The notes under the pieces: model-generated | Seen by the model: the letters and a program-made list of their open reading frames with translations, nothing else | What the model was told of the DNA's origin: nothing | Databases searched by the model: none | Position numbers and translations under genes: made by a program | NCBI GenBank assembly: GCA_916700875.1 | Contig: CAKAKS010000060.1 | Coordinates: forward strand, 2,533,334-2,597,333 | Direction: 5' to 3' | DNA from: Sebastes aleutianus | Lineage: Eukaryota; Chordata; Actinopteri; Perciformes; Sebastidae | DNA: 64,000 nt | Shown: piece after piece, positions 22,191-35,301 of the stretch | Layout of the letters: each line of letters opens with the position of its first letter | Position numbering within the stretch: position 1 is the first letter of the stretch

Positions 22191-22524
22191 AACTGCGGTG
22201 CAAAGATCCTTCCATGTCCTGTGGTTTTTCATAACGGAATACATGAGAGCCAGAGCGACCGCGGAGCTCTGAAGGTAGACCATCTGATTACTTGAAAGAG
22301 AAACATCTGCTGAATGGATGTGGGACTTCAGTGGAAGCACTGCTGCTTGTATGAGAACAAGGTGTAACAAAGTATGACAGGAGTAGCCATTTGGCCGGCT
22401 TGTGTCTGTGTGTGTCCGTCTTTCTGCGAGTGCCTGCATGCTTGTGTGTGTGTGTGTGTTTCCAGGTGTTATAGGAGGAGAAGACAGTGACAGGAAACTC
22501 CTCCTGATAGCAAGAACCAAAAGG

Positions 22525-22700
22525 TGTTGACTGACTGACCGGCTGGCTGGCTGGTTGAACCGGCTCTTTGTGACTTGCTCTCTGGGTGGCTGGCAGGCTG
22601 AACAAGTGACCAGGTGGTTGGCTAACAGAGTACACTATCGGCGACCGGGCAGCCAGCTGATTGGATGGTTTTTGGACAGTTACCGGTCGATTGATGGATG
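22525..22700. repeat. degenerate GGCT/GACT tetranucleotide tract
   Basis: Many imperfect copies of GACT, GGCT and GGTT (for example GGCTGGCTGGCTGG near 22540), continuing as scattered GATTGGATGG phrases. It looks like an old microsatellite. Overlapping minus-strand frames of 115 codons are by-products. Confidence 0.5.
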
Positions 22701-23831
22701 ACGTTTGCAGACTGTCAATCAGCTGTGGGAATAGGGAGTTTGGTCGATGTGTGTGTGTGTGGGGGGAGGATGTCCCTGCAAGTGTGTTGTTAACAAGGCT
22801 GAAACAACATGATCACCCACTTAGTTTCCCCTCTGTATCTATTTACAGCCATACCCTTCACCCCAAGGAGACATGCAGAAGACTTTATCTAAAAGATTAC
22901 AAACCCAGTAAAGAAACAGGTCATGTTAAAAAGGGTTACCAATAGAACAATGTATTGGTTTCACTTTTATGGATCAAATAAGTTACACCAGAAAACAAAG
23001 AAGTTAAGCTTTCTGTGTTTAAACAGAGTAATAGGAAGAACATTATAGGTGCCATTTAGATTTATATGTCTCATTTCCTTTTATAGAATTCCCCAATAGT
23101 TTTCTAATGCATGTTTGAGTAAATCTGATTTTTAAAATGTGCTCATTTTCCCTTAATTGTGAAATATAAAATATGACTGTTTTGTTATCAAGGAAACAAA
23201 GAAGCCCTGAGTAAAAATGGATGTGACAATCCAGGCTGCCAGATGTCATGTTGTGAGGGATTATTTCCTGGCAGAGACTTCCATTTCTTCCTGCGGGTGA
23301 TTGGCTATAAACAGAGCGTAACATAATGCGTACCGATATAAAAACACTCAAAATGAAATAACGATAAAACAGAAACTTTGACAGAGCAAAATAAAGGCCT
23401 CGTCATTACGGTGATGGATTATATGAGCGCAGGAGGCAGTTTTCAGATCTGTGGGAGTTGTTTTTCTACTGTGCAAGACAGGAGTAGCAACAATGAGTCC
23501 TGAAGGCAAGATAACAAGCCCTGACATCTGTGTAAGAAAAGAGTGATGCAAATAAGACGATTTATTGTTCACTACACCCATCCTCCAAACAGCGATTGTC
23601 CAATCACAGTTTAGCAACCGTAACTAGGCGTGGCGGGACTGACAAACTTTCTCCACATGCCATAGCGTTGTGCATGGGGCTGTACTAATGCAATACTCTG
23701 CTTTTAAAGAGTGTGGAGTCTTTTTTTTTAGCCTTTACAAAACCAGACACACAACTGCAAAAGTGTAAGGAATAGATTCACAGTGTTTGTTTGCTCTAAC
23801 GTAAGACTCAAACGTTAGCATGCCCAGCGAC
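22701..23831. other. no gene recognised
   Basis: Unassigned sequence; minus-strand frames at 23043-23351 and 23348-23617 show no recognisable domain. Confidence 0.4.
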
Positions 23832-23930
23832 TAGGGCTGTCACAATATCAGATTTTCACTACACGATTATCATGGCCAAATGAATGTCACAATAACGATA
23901 TTATTTCGGTATCTATAGAACATTCGAAAA
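23832..23930 (+). mobile_element. hAT-like terminus
   Basis: Starts TAGGGCTGTCACAATATCAG with several CGATTATC and ACGATATT motifs, typical of fish hAT ends. The right end could not be located and the element may extend further. Confidence 0.45.
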
Positions 23931-26900
23931 TAATAATAATGATATTGAGTTAGCATATCATTAGCAAACTGAATGACTTTGTGCATTCACAGGTTACAGA
24001 AGAAGAAAGGTTCCACTCACTATCAGTACATGCATCGTGTAGTCTAGCAATCCCAGCTAAGCAACTTATCCCAAATATTACACATGCATTACATTTGCCA
24101 AACACATCGGTTAGTCTACCATCTCAAAGCCTTTTTTTCTCTTGTAAAGTTACAACTGAAACTTGCTGTTGGAAAATGCAAACACAATAATGAATATATT
24201 CTGTCTTGCTTGTCCAAGATTTGTGCTTTAAAACCAGTTAGAGACAGCATTTTAACCCATAGAGCTAACGTTAGCTTGCTTAGCGAGATAGCTACAGGAG
24301 ATAACATATGACAGCAGCTGTTGTCCTTCTCGCCAGCAGAATCAACGGTTGGAGACAAGATATGAGAAACCTGCTTTTGTCAATTTGTGACATTAGGGGA
24401 CCTATTGTTCCAAAAATTAAAATGAAAAAAAGATTTTCAAGTGGTAAATCTGCCACCGCTCTCTTTGTAAACTGCTTATATGCCATGTGAGAGCAGAAAG
24501 ACGGCAGAAAGCAGTAACTAAAGCATAAAGCAAAGCCAACGTTTAATCTAATGTGAGCACTCTATAGTAGCTTGCATTTTTACCCTTTCATCCTATATAT
24601 GAAACTGCTCCTGATTTGATGAAGCAAATCTATTCCTTGTTACGAGCTGAGGGTCAATTGTAAAGTCCACATGTGACTACAATAATCATGCTGATCGACG
24701 TTGACCAGGAATGAAAATATCTTTTAACAGTCGTGAACCTTTTTCTCTCAGAATCATAACAACCTTAACAAGTAGGCGCTCTTGTCTTGATTTGGCAAAA
24801 CATCTTTCCTCCTGAGCAGCAGGTTTTTTTTCCCCAGCTGGATTGGCTTCTGTCTCGTCTGCAGGGAGAGACACAAATTGAACAGTTTGAAGTTTCCCAC
24901 TGCTGTTTTATTTGAATAATAACAGATCTAATTTCTCATTCTGGACGAGCTCACAGAAAGCTGACAAAATGAAAATCGCTTCAATTTGTCTGCGTCTTTA
25001 CTTTTTCAGAGTGGCCGCCAGTTATAACACACAGCTTGATGAAAAGGAGGGAATGGTCCAATCCTTGAATAAATACAACAGACACGATGGAGTTTGGTGT
25101 TGGGTGGCGGTGCCGGTGCCGGCCTACTGCGGTTTGAATGTGAAATAGAGATTACAAAAAAAATTGTCAGTCCAATTAGTTTGTGGCAAAAACCAAATAC
25201 AACCTGAAAGTGATTGGTTTGATATAATCCTGGTCCAGTTTCTGCATCAGGAAGCAACTTTCTGCTCTCATCACACTTGTTGACAACTGCGATGAAAATC
25301 TCTCTCATGAGGCTGGTAATTCAGACATGTTTATACAGGGAAGTCTCTATGAACAGGCTGCCTTGTTAGTCAAGCATAGTGTTTACTTAGAAAACAGTGA
25401 TATGTGATGCCAATATGCTTATTGACACACAATTAATTCATGTTTATGCCTCATTTTTTCAACGTCTAAGACTAAACCAACATATTTGAATATAAATATA
25501 CAAAGGTTCATTTGTCCCTGAAGTACAGGACTTTACAGACTCTTTCCCCTCTGGGATAAGAGAGGGTGTGATGGGAGCTTCAACAGCAGACTGACTAGAC
25601 GTTATTTAGATAGATTGGTCCAGTCTCTGCTGATAAGATAATGCAGCACCGCTCTCACTGCGGTGCGTCTGTAGCTTTGTGTGTGCAAGGCGTCTTGAGT
25701 GCCATGTGCATCCCCAACGCTGTGTGTGTGTCCACGTATATGTTATCAGATGCCAGCAATTTAAGAGCAGCACTGGCCTCCTTCATTTCCTCTGAGTAAG
25801 AGATGGTGTAAGAACAGCAGGGGGGGGGTCACTTTGGGCAGCTGAATGTGTTTAGAGGGATGAACGCTTGTGTGTGATTACGTAGGTTACTGTGCTACAG
25901 GCCTTATTTAGCGTACTGTTCCTGTGCTTTGAAGCTAGCAGCTCATTGAACAGACTGTAGTGTTAGCTCTGCCTATGTGCGTCATGCTCTCTCTGCTGCT
26001 ACAGGTCAGCTTTAAGATGCTGCTAATTTAGAGAACACCGATAAGAATTATAACTGTAGGTTAATGGAAACTTCACTAGCCAGTTGGACATCAAGCTGCA
26101 GAGGAGGATATTGAAGTTTACAGGCAGATTTTTTTTAAATAAAACAGCTACTGTTCTGCTTTTTTCCCCCTCTCTGATGATTTGATGAAAAATACTGTGC
26201 AACTGTTAAAGTATGTGAATTATGGCATGGATCCATGTACAACATCAGTGAGATTGATGACATTGGGGCTGTTTCCCATTTAACATGTGTTAAATCTAAA
26301 TGAGAGCTGTCCAAAATGTTACATACAATATTCAAGGTATTTGTGTGAGAAGAGTCTCTGAACTCTGCATCATATCAACTTAATCCAAATGCATCGCAAC
26401 TGGGGCATTATACCCAGCGTGTCTACTGGCTTTAGAGTTTTTCATGTCTACATGGTGTAAGTACACAGATACTGTTCCCTATCACAGAGGGAAACATTCT
26501 CTTTTACACCAGTCTGAATTAACATTGTAAGGATAATTCTGCTTTAATATAATGTGGTTCATTTGTTAATAGTTTCAGCCTGTGTATTGGTTGTGATGTG
26601 CAATTTGGAAAAGTAAAAAATCTTTAAAAAATCGTACTTGTAATAAACCACAATGATATTTGGTAATTGACGGTCATCAGCCTGCTGAACTCAAACAAAC
26701 TACAGATGAGAGGAAGGGCTGATTCATTGGAAAATAACCTATAATAAATAGCGAAACCCACCCAAAACCAATAAAAAGTAGCCCAATCTGAAAGCATTTG
26801 CTGTAGTTGTGCATACATATTTTTCCTATGCAATAAGGGATTATTACAGACATCTTGAGGAGCAATCTCTTTCTCTTTAACCTCCAAAATTAAGAAGTTT

Positions 26901-28913
26901 AGATCATCTGGGTAAACTGTCGGCGTGGTCACAATCTTTCTGATTGTTTCCCGCTACATTGGACTTTGTAACCATATTCCCAGATCTCAGTAATTAAACT
27001 TGGTGAGTAAAGTGTAATTATAAGTGTTACAGTGGCCAAAGCTACGAAAAACAAGACCCAAATTGTAATAATCCAGAATTTTTCTTTAAAAAAGATGCCT
27101 CCATCATTGATGCCCACAACGACTTAGAAACAAAGAGTACATAGAGTCATTTGATTTACGTGTTGTCTGTCACTGATATGCAGTACCAAATATGTCGACT
27201 AGTCAACTAAGTGAAAGGTCAAGGTTTTGACAATGAGACATGCAGTATCTGGATTACATCATGTTCTAGACAAGCATTCATAATGTATGGAACTGTAGCT
27301 AAACCTTCAGGTGCAGGACATCACATCTGGACATACATAGACCCCGTTTAACACAGTAATCTGTCATTGTGCCCCATGTGGAGAGCAGCCCATCATGCCA
27401 AAGTATTCAGGAAAAAAAAGAAAAAGAAAGCTATCAGCTGGATTCACAGCGCCTACTGTATATCATGGGCGTGGTTCAAAGATGATATTCATACCACGGA
27501 TATCCAACTCCACAGGGCAATAAATGACTCAAGAAATGGTATACCAGTTCCTGTCAGGATGTTCAGCTCCTCACGAAACATCCCATATGGCAACGTTTCT
27601 TCAAGTATTTGAGTGAACATGAAGACGCCCACAGAACCTTTTCAGAGCCTGGATCCCACAGCTGGTCACATGCACCTGCTACACAGATCACTGACATACT
27701 ACAACTGACCATTGAATTTGTATTCTCATATTCTATTTTCAGCACCCTACAGAAACTTTGTAATTATTTGCCTGACATTGACTTTTGACAATGCCGCATT
27801 TGTAGAGCTGAATTTTATACCCTGCACACATTTTTAAACTCTAGTGTGTGAAATTCAGCACAAGCCAGCTCTTACCATACTGGAGCACTAATATATTTGC
27901 TTCGAGACAAAATGATCCATTAGCGTAACCACTTTGGTTTGGATGCAGACCACCAGCAGATGCTTTGTGTATCATTACCATCAGCGCGGTTGTAGCTGTT
28001 CATGAAACCTTTTATAACTTGGCCATGAGAGAGGCTGTCCTCATGTCCAAAGAACATAAAGGCAAGACTGGACTGAAATATAGATCTATGATCGTGGTTA
28101 CACACTACTGGTAATAAAACGTTTTCAAGGAGTCACAGATTGTGTTGAATTATACTCTAATTTCGCCAAGAGGCTGATCGGCTTCTGCACAGGAGAGTGA
28201 ATGTTGGTCTGGCAGATCTGTGGGAAAGCCAAGTGGGTGGCTAAGTGCTGAAAATTATCTTCTGAAACTGCGCCACAAATTCTTCCCATTGTGGAAGATC
28301 CTTGTTCAGGTTAATTTAAGGCAGTTATTATTGCCATTACATTCCCTATCTCTTATTTTTGGTTTGCATGACATTTGTCACAGGACGAGAAAGCATTTGC
28401 CAGTGTAACAATGTTAAATTGCTTGTTTAATGCTATTTAGTCCAGACAATGAGCACAGTTACTGTACATTCCAATCAAAGTGCTTGTCCGATGGTCGGAC
28501 AGCATCTCAAACCATCAATTTCCATCACTTTTACACCCACTTCACAAAGTAATTGGTCAGGAGTGTGGAGGTGAGAAAGTAAGCAGATCAAACTTCTCTC
28601 TCAGGCTCTCATTTTTCCTTCTACACTAACTATTACTGGCACTTTAGTGTGTACAACCGAGTGCAACATTGAATGCCTTTCAAAAAAGATTGCCCAAAAG
28701 CATTTTCCCTTTATCCCCATTTATAATGATTGTGTTGTTTCACCTCACCTTTGAGTTGTGTAGGAGCTTTGAGTTAGCTATAAACACTTTTTCTACCTAA
28801 CAAGGATGGACAGCATATTTCAAGCATAAACCTCATGTCCTGTTAGGATATCTCTCTCTCTATCTCTACCCGTGGTAAGATTTGTTCTATTGTGAAAAAT
28901 CTAATTTGACTCT
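23931..28913. other. no gene recognised
   Basis: Five kilobases without a supported gene or clear repeat. Minus-strand frames at 26624-26932 and 26929-27117, the latter with a hydrophobic stretch, were examined and not accepted. A G8 run lies near 25821. Confidence 0.4.
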
Positions 28914-28917
28914 TTAA

Positions 28918-29230
28918 AGGCATAATAATTCACAGTTGCCGGTTGCTGTTTGTAAACACAGGACATTCAAAGTTGACCTCCTCCTCGACGGCTCAAAGAG
29001 CGAGCGAAGGGTGAGAGAGAGCAGCGATGGTTGAGCTATAGAATGAATGAAGAGAGGGAGCGGCGTTAGAGAGAACAAAGCAGTGAGTCAGAGAACCAAA
29101 ACGGTACTGCTGAAGCCCAGAAACGTCCCGAACACAGCAAAAAACTACTACTTAACTACTATAGGTTATGTTATCAAAAACACGTCATATTAACAGTTTA
29201 AGTGTTACAAAAAAATAGACTTTTTTGCAC
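28918..29230. mobile_element. candidate TTAA-type repeat
   Basis: TTAA (28914-28917) precedes AGGCATAATAATTCACAG, then CAGGACATTCAAAGTTGAC, phrases I associate with a widespread fish MITE. No clear right end was found. Confidence 0.35.
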
Positions 29231-30350
29231 GCTTTGGTGTAATATACTTATGCAGAACAACGATTGTCCAACCTTGACTCATTCGTAACAGTCGTAACAG
29301 CTGACAAGGTATTTGTGGATATGATTCAGAATAGCTGTTTCACTCTGGTTCTGTTCAGTAGCTAGGCTCAGTGTAATACCCTGAGCTGTGTCAGTCTTGT
29401 TATTACTGGTGTCAATACATTTCACTGGCAATAAAATTCACTTGTATTTAACATCAAGAGAACTTTATTCACTCCATGTTTCCCCATTAAGTAGCTTAAA
29501 AAAGCAACCAAATCTGGATCCTAAATCCTTGTCAAGAACATGCTCTTCATCTACTAATTTGACTCTTGATTGGACATAAAGCATGTGTCTTTTTTAAGTT
29601 GTCTATTCAGGGGGAATACCATTTACTTGACTTTTCCCTCTAGAGGACTTGACAAGTGTCTGTGTCTAAAGCAACACACTGCTGTGTTTCTTGGCACCGA
29701 CAAATCTCAATGTAATTCCCTGACTCAACTCTGGCTTCGGTCCCGGAAACATACGCAGCATATGGTAGACATGACGACGGAGCTGGGAAACAGAGCTAAA
29801 ACGTAATGTAAAGAAGAGGCAGGGATGGCTGTGGAATGAAGAGGGGAAGGGGGAGAAAAAGAAGTCAAAGGAATGGGGTAACACACCAAATTTGAATATA
29901 TTATATGTAGATTTCCCTATGATCACACCAACACTGGTAAGATCTGACTAAACCTTGAAGATTTCGATTTATTTACAATGAACTCACAGGGACACATAAT
30001 GTCTTCCATTTGGCATACTGTGCACATTGCGTTCTGCAGAGTGCCAGTGAAGCTTGCTTTGGGCGCCAAATGTACAGTAGATGTATTTTGCACAATTTAA
30101 TGAGTTTCCTTGTCAAATTTGACAGTTATTGTCCCCGTGGAAACATAGAGCATCAGCGTGTGTGAAAATGCCTCTTTTGAAATGAAGCGATACCACAAGC
30201 CCAGTGACATCATTTTCTAAATACAGTTGGCGCCCTACACTTACCAAATGTCTTTAATTCAAGCTCAGTATTAGTGTAACTAATGCAATGCAAGCAGTAA
30301 CAATGCTCTCTGTTAGGCTGGCTTTTAAACACTATGAAAATAAGCCTATA
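29231..30350. other. no gene recognised
   Basis: Unassigned sequence with short chance frames only. Confidence 0.4.
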
Positions 30351-30510
30351 CAGTGGGGGTGTAACGATTCATCTACTACATCGATGTATTGATTTATATT
30401 CCTACAATCCAACTACATCGATAGGTACTCGGCAAGTTGTCCTTCAAGGGAGACGTTTATCGATATAAAATCGATTTGAAACGCAAAAATCGATTGTATC
30501 GATACTAAGG
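30351..30510 (+). mobile_element. hAT-like terminus
   Basis: Starts CAGTGGGGGTGTAACGATTC and is filled with ATCGAT motifs (ACATCGATGTATTGATT, TATCGATATAAAATCGATTT). This is a familiar pattern of fish hAT ends. The rest of the element, if present, cannot be bounded. Confidence 0.55.
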
Positions 30511-31496
30511 ATTTGCAGCTTGGATTTAAGGACGACAAACATTATATGAGTGTTTAGCACTTTTATTAGTAAAGAAATGTTAAACGTTACTCCGGTTCAC
30601 TCTCCAGACATGCGCCAGCATACCAGATTTGCCCTCTGCAGCGCGAGCACGATGTTCCACTACAGACAGACTTACAGATACATCCACTGTAACCAAATGA
30701 AGACATACAAGGTAGTCCAGACTTAGCCCACTAAAGCAACACTTTTCTCATGCAAACCTTGAACAAAATTGCCCTTTTAAAGTGTCACCATTTGTCTTAA
30801 AAAGGCCCCTGCATTCCGTGCAATTTTGACCTGTCCCAGAAAAAAGTTGACAACCGTGAGAGAAATGTGGTAATCCTTGCTCGTCAATCATTGGTGGTCC
30901 TATATGGCACAGTGAAACACATCCACCGACAGCCGATTAAGAGCTCCGGCAACCAAAAATGATTATAATTGAAAACATCTGTGTGGGGATGCAGGCCCAA
31001 CATGATGATATGACTCTAGACTGTCAAATGACAGCATCTCTGATGAAAAATACAGAATCAGTTTTATGTGCAATAAATGCGCTCTGAATTTAACTTGAGT
31101 AACTACTGTTGACATATTACAATTACACACTACAGGAGTGTGAAACTAGTTGCTGAAGAGGAACAGCTGTAGTAATCTAGGTTAAATAGGAAGATACTAC
31201 CTGTATGATTTTAGAAAACCTCACCTCCTTGTGTTTTCATTAAACAGGATCAGCAGTTTAACCTTCTGGAGCCACTCAAAGCCTGCGTATTAGACCACCA
31301 ATTGATCTTCCCACAGGCCACAGAGATGGTTTACTTGTATCTTAGGGTACAACAAGTTCCTCTTTCTCTGACTCTGACTGTTAGATGTGGAGTTTTCCTT
31401 TAAATCCTGAAGAGAGGAATGTTTTGATTTTTACTTGGCTGAGGCTCAGACATGAATTTGATGAGTGATCGTGATGGATGGAGGGGTTGATCTCTC
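30511..31496. other. no gene recognised
   Basis: Unassigned; part of 30511-30740 may belong to the hAT-like element on its left. Confidence 0.35.
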
Positions 31497-31543
31497 CTGC
31501 TCTCTCTCTCTCTCTCTGACTTCCTCTCTCTCTCTCTCTCTTT
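31497..31543. repeat. (CT)n microsatellite, two blocks
   Basis: Two CT runs separated by GACTTC. Confidence 0.9.
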
Positions 31544-31623
31544 CCCCCATGGGTCTCCCTCAGACAACATCAATCAAAACCACTGAAAATGTGATGAAGC
31601 CTGGTACTGAGAGTGGATTAACA

Positions 31624-32130
31624 TGAATGGGATGAACTAACATTTGATCAGGAAAGTACATCTGCCAACAGTTAACGGCTAATGGACAACACGCCACTTG
31701 GCGAAGACCATCTTTGATGGAACTCTCTCGTTCTCTTCTATGTGACTGGTTCTCTACTAGGGATGTTAATAATCAACCGTTTAACCATTAACCGACAATA
31801 AGAATTTTGACTGATTATGCTATCATTTAAACAATAAAAAGAATAAAAAAAATAAAAAATAAAATGCTGAGCAAAACTCAGATGAGCGGCTGGTCACTAA
31901 AATGACAGCCGCCAAACGCTAGTGATGGGAATAGAGAACCGTTTCCTGTTAGTTGTCCGATTCCTTGATATCTCATGCCTCCGTGACTATCGATTCCTCG
32001 GTATTGATGCTTTCCCACTGTTGCGCATGCACAATGACACGTACGCACGCTGTATCATGTTGCAGTTTCTTTGGGACCGGAGCCACGGTGGAGAGAATAA
32101 AAGCGCTCAAAAGCATGACGCAACTAAACC
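31624..32130 (+). repeat. 507-bp tandem duplication, unit 1 (empty site)
   Basis: Unit 1 starts TGAATGGGATGAACTAACAT. It runs through AAGTACATCTGCCAACAGTT, GACCATCTTTGATGG, TAGGGATGTTAATAATC and the GATGGGAATAGAGAACC module to AAAGCATGACGCAACTAAAC. The same order recurs from 32131. Unit 1 has no insertion after GACCATCTTT, so it preserves the pre-insertion state. It also spans the start of a hAT-type repeat (about 31763). Confidence 0.85.
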
Positions 32131-33513
32131 TGAATGGGATGAACAAACATTTGAACAGGAAAGTACATCTGCCAACAGTTAATGGCTAATGGACAACACA
32201 TCACTTGGCAAAGACCATCTTTGGCCTTGTTCAGACCTGGTATTAACATGCGTCCTCAGTAATCGGATCACAAGTGGACAGCTTTAAGTACGTCTGTTCA
32301 CACCTGGCATTAGAATGCGTCTCCACATGCGTCTTCAGTGACCACTTGTGATTCGATCTCACTTCCCGCTCTATATGCAAATAAACACGTAGTAAACACA
32401 CGGCCAATACAGCAGCCGTTGTGACGTAATATTACATGAATGTCAGTAGTAATATCCTACATATTCCTGAATTCTGGTATATTGTATTAACATCAAAATA
32501 AAAGGTTATTGTACCGGCGGTCCCCGGGGAGCTCCGCGCCGCCGACACCGCTGCTTTTGCCAGACAACAGCAGGGTACAGAGCTCCAGAGAGCCGGGGAG
32601 GACAGAGCACTGGCGGGCGGTCGGGTGTCAGCTCCGCGCAAAGCAGTGGAACAAAAACACCTCCAACAGTATGATAATAATACACTTTGCGTGCCGTCTG
32701 ATATTCTGCAGATATGTAGCCTATAGACAAGATATATTTTAATAAAATACAGTTATACCGACAGGACACAGTAGAGCACAGAGGCCGTTTCCATGCTGAC
32801 AAGCGCCCGTTTCTGCCTGTTTATTCACCTGAGGGGCGCGGTGATCCCGCGGAACCCAGCTGGACGTCTGTAGAGTAGGCGGTCCTTAATGTGGCTCAGT
32901 ACGTATTCACTACACACTGCTAAAAGAATGTGGTCATATGTGACCCAGACCACCTCTGAATGTGGTCTGAAAGATCCGATCTCAATGCATCCTCAATGCG
33001 TCTTGAGTGTGTTCACACCTGTACTTAATGCTGTCCACTTGTGATCGGATCACTGAGGACGTATGTTAATACCAGGTCTGAACAGGGCCTTTGATTGCGC
33101 AGAGTTGCCAGTTAACTCCCTCTCTCTTCTATGTGACTGGTGTTCTACTAGGGATGTTAGTAATTAACCATTTAACCATTAACCGACAATAAGAATTATG
33201 ACTGATATGCTATCAGTTAAGCAGTAAAAAGAATTTAAAATTTTTTTTAAAAAAAGCTGAGCAAAACTCAGATGAGCCGCCAAACGCTAATGATGGGAAT
33301 AGAGAACTGTTTCATCTTAAAAACAAGTTCTTAGTTGTCTGATTCCTTGGTCTCTCATGCCTCCGTGACTATCGACTCCTCTGTATTGATGCTTTCCCAC
33401 AGTTACGCATGCACAATGACGCATACGCATGCTGTATCATGTTGCAATTTCTTTGGGACCGGAGCCGCGGGGAGAGAAAAAAAGCGCTCAAAAGCATGAC
33501 GCAACTAAACCTG
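32131..33513 (+). repeat. tandem duplication, unit 2 (interrupted)
   Basis: Second copy of the 31624-32130 unit, about 513 bp once the 867-bp insertion and its 3-bp duplication are removed. Differences are scattered substitutions and small indels, for example in the A-rich stretch near 33225-33255. Past 33513 the sequence runs on into the rest of the hAT-type copy, unlike unit 1. Confidence 0.85.
32223..33089. mobile_element. 867-bp element, 60-bp TIRs, 3-bp TSD (Harbinger-like)
   Basis: The ends 32223-32282 and 33030-33089 are inverted repeats matching at 56 of 60 positions, starting GGCCTTGTTCAGACCTGG and GGCCCTGTTCAGACCTGG. TTT flanks both ends, while the empty site in unit 1 has a single TTT. 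A 3-bp duplication of T/A bases and GG-type ends suggest PIF/Harbinger, though no transposase is encoded. The centre (32510-32640) is GC-rich. Further inverted blocks lie inside the TIRs, such as GTTCACACCTGGCATTA at 32299 against the reverse of GTGTTCACACCTGTAC at 33009. Confidence 0.85.
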
Positions 33514-34220
33514 AGGAACGCACCTTATTTTCTCCCTGATAAAGCTGCACTGTGAACAACAAACCTGTGATTAAAACAAGCAGCAGGAGAGTTAGTAAAG
33601 TTTCCTGTTAGAAGCAGGCGGGCAGCACATTCCTGCTTGGCTAAATAATGAAGCTACTACTGTCAACGGAGGTGTCATTAGGTTATATTGTATTATGAGT
33701 CATTCAAACTCTGCTCAGGAAAAATAACTATTGGGCGAAGGTAAATTACAACATTATCATGACGTGTTCAAATGTAATCTCTTAAAATTAAGGTTTTGGC
33801 AATAAACTTGAATAAATCCAGTTGTTTGTAGGAGATGTTTTCACAGCAATATAAAATAGATATTAGAGAGGAAATTATGACCTGTTTAACTTCCTAACAC
33901 TAGCTCTAAGCAGCTTGCCAAGATTTTTTTAATCAAAGCAAATATTTAAATAATCATCACTTTAGATGACAATAACAAAGTACAATACAGTATTGTGTAC
34001 AGTGCCCTCTCTGCCCTGAAAAATAGGGCTCCCCCGGAAGCCATGGTGTAATTTGAACACTTTAATAATGATTTTTGTGTAAAATATATTGAACATTGAA
34101 TGACATCAGATCTAAAATGTTACTCCTTCATTGAGCGCAGAAATTTCAAAAGTGGCAGATAAAAAAATATACTTTGCTGCCACAGTGTCAGACAGTGAAA
34201 AAAGTTAATTTCAGACCCTG
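33151..34220 (+). mobile_element. hAT-type copy, chimeric ends
   Basis: The left side starts TAGGGATGTTAGTAATTAACC; the right end is TTAATTTCAGACCCTG, the same terminus as the 6334-7027 element. Internal blocks match both that element and the reverse copy at 10683-11535. The two ends do not match each other, so this is either a longer family member with a lost left end or a nest of two elements. Non-coding. Confidence 0.7.
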
Positions 34221-34335
34221 TACACAAGATTTGTATCAGATTACCTGTCTCATGGTCAGGATATAGAGACTGTTTTATAACAATAACTTTTTTTAATCAT
34301 ATTTGCTCCATTTCTACACACTGCAGCTTTAGACC

Positions 34336-34336
<1 letters not shown>

Positions 34337-34368
<32 letters not shown>
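34337..34368. repeat. 32-base poly(C) tract
   Basis: Uninterrupted run of 32 C. Able to form an i-motif, with a G-quadruplex on the other strand. Length in the assembly is uncertain because such runs are hard to sequence. Confidence 0.95.
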
Positions 34369-34479
34369 ACTACACATGTGAATCAGAATTAAACAGAAGG
34401 ACTGTGCATGGGCAAAGGTTAAGATTCTTGTGCAATATCTGCTTTTTTAAAGTCTTGGACTCGGGGTAACCTTGTTCCC

Positions 34480-34960
34480 CTAACAGATCTGATGGGAGAG
34501 ATAAAGAGAGAAGTAGGTGAGGGGGGGGTTAAGAGCATGGGCATAAATAAATAGGATGAGAGGGAGCTGGGAAAAAGGGAGGAAATAGATGAGTGAGTGA
34601 TGGAGAAAGAGGGAGTGAAGGACAAACAGGGATGTGAGGGATTGTGGTAGAAGTGAGAATGTGAGAGGGCTAACACAATTTAAGAGAAGCAGAGAAGGTG
34701 GGGGTCATTCAGGCAGGGAGAGGCAGTCTGTGTGTGACTCACTGGTAGCAGGCAACAGATGTCAATGCAGGGGGTAAGGCTGTTTCCAAATTGAACAGCC
34801 CCCCAGGAACATTAGTTACTAACATACCAAAAGGAGAGGAGGTGGGGGTGAAGAGGGGGAGGAGAGGCAAGGAAAGTAGAAGAGCAAGAGAGGGGGTGCA
34901 AGGGAGGAGGTGAAAAGAAAGTAAAGGGAGAGGGGAAGGAAAGGAGACATTAAAACAGGA
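34480..34960. repeat. polypurine domain
   Basis: Nearly 500 bases in which the plus strand is dominated by A and G (GGGAGGAAATAG, AGGGGGAGGAGAGGCAAGG and similar), broken by a mixed segment around 34700-34820. The minus-strand frames here are low-complexity Ser/Pro/Leu by-products. Confidence 0.7.
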
Positions 34961-35301
34961 GATCACAGGAGAGGATGTGGCCTCAAATGTGGGGCAAAAG
35001 TCACCGTGTTAATCCAAAGGTCCTTGCAGGCAGATGCATCTATATTGGGGCTAAAAGGATCTCCCAGATAACCGAATTTAATTTAATTTAGAAAAAAAAA
35101 GGATTCTTGTATCAGTGTGTTTTAATAATGTGTTCCATATGACAGAGATCTGTAATTTACCCATGATTTTGTTATTGATAGCTGCATAAAGAATAAATGC
35201 AGCTCCCAAGTACTGTTGAGCTGGGCGATATAATAAAAATCTCAATATTTTTCAAGCTTAGCTCAGCTACCCAGTGATAGGTGGGGACAGATGGAACAAA
35301 T

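Noticed and set aside
26624..27117. Two adjacent minus-strand frames, one with a membrane-like stretch
   Set aside because: Different reading frames, no recognisable family, no splice logic; hydrophobic stretches are common in AT-rich DNA.
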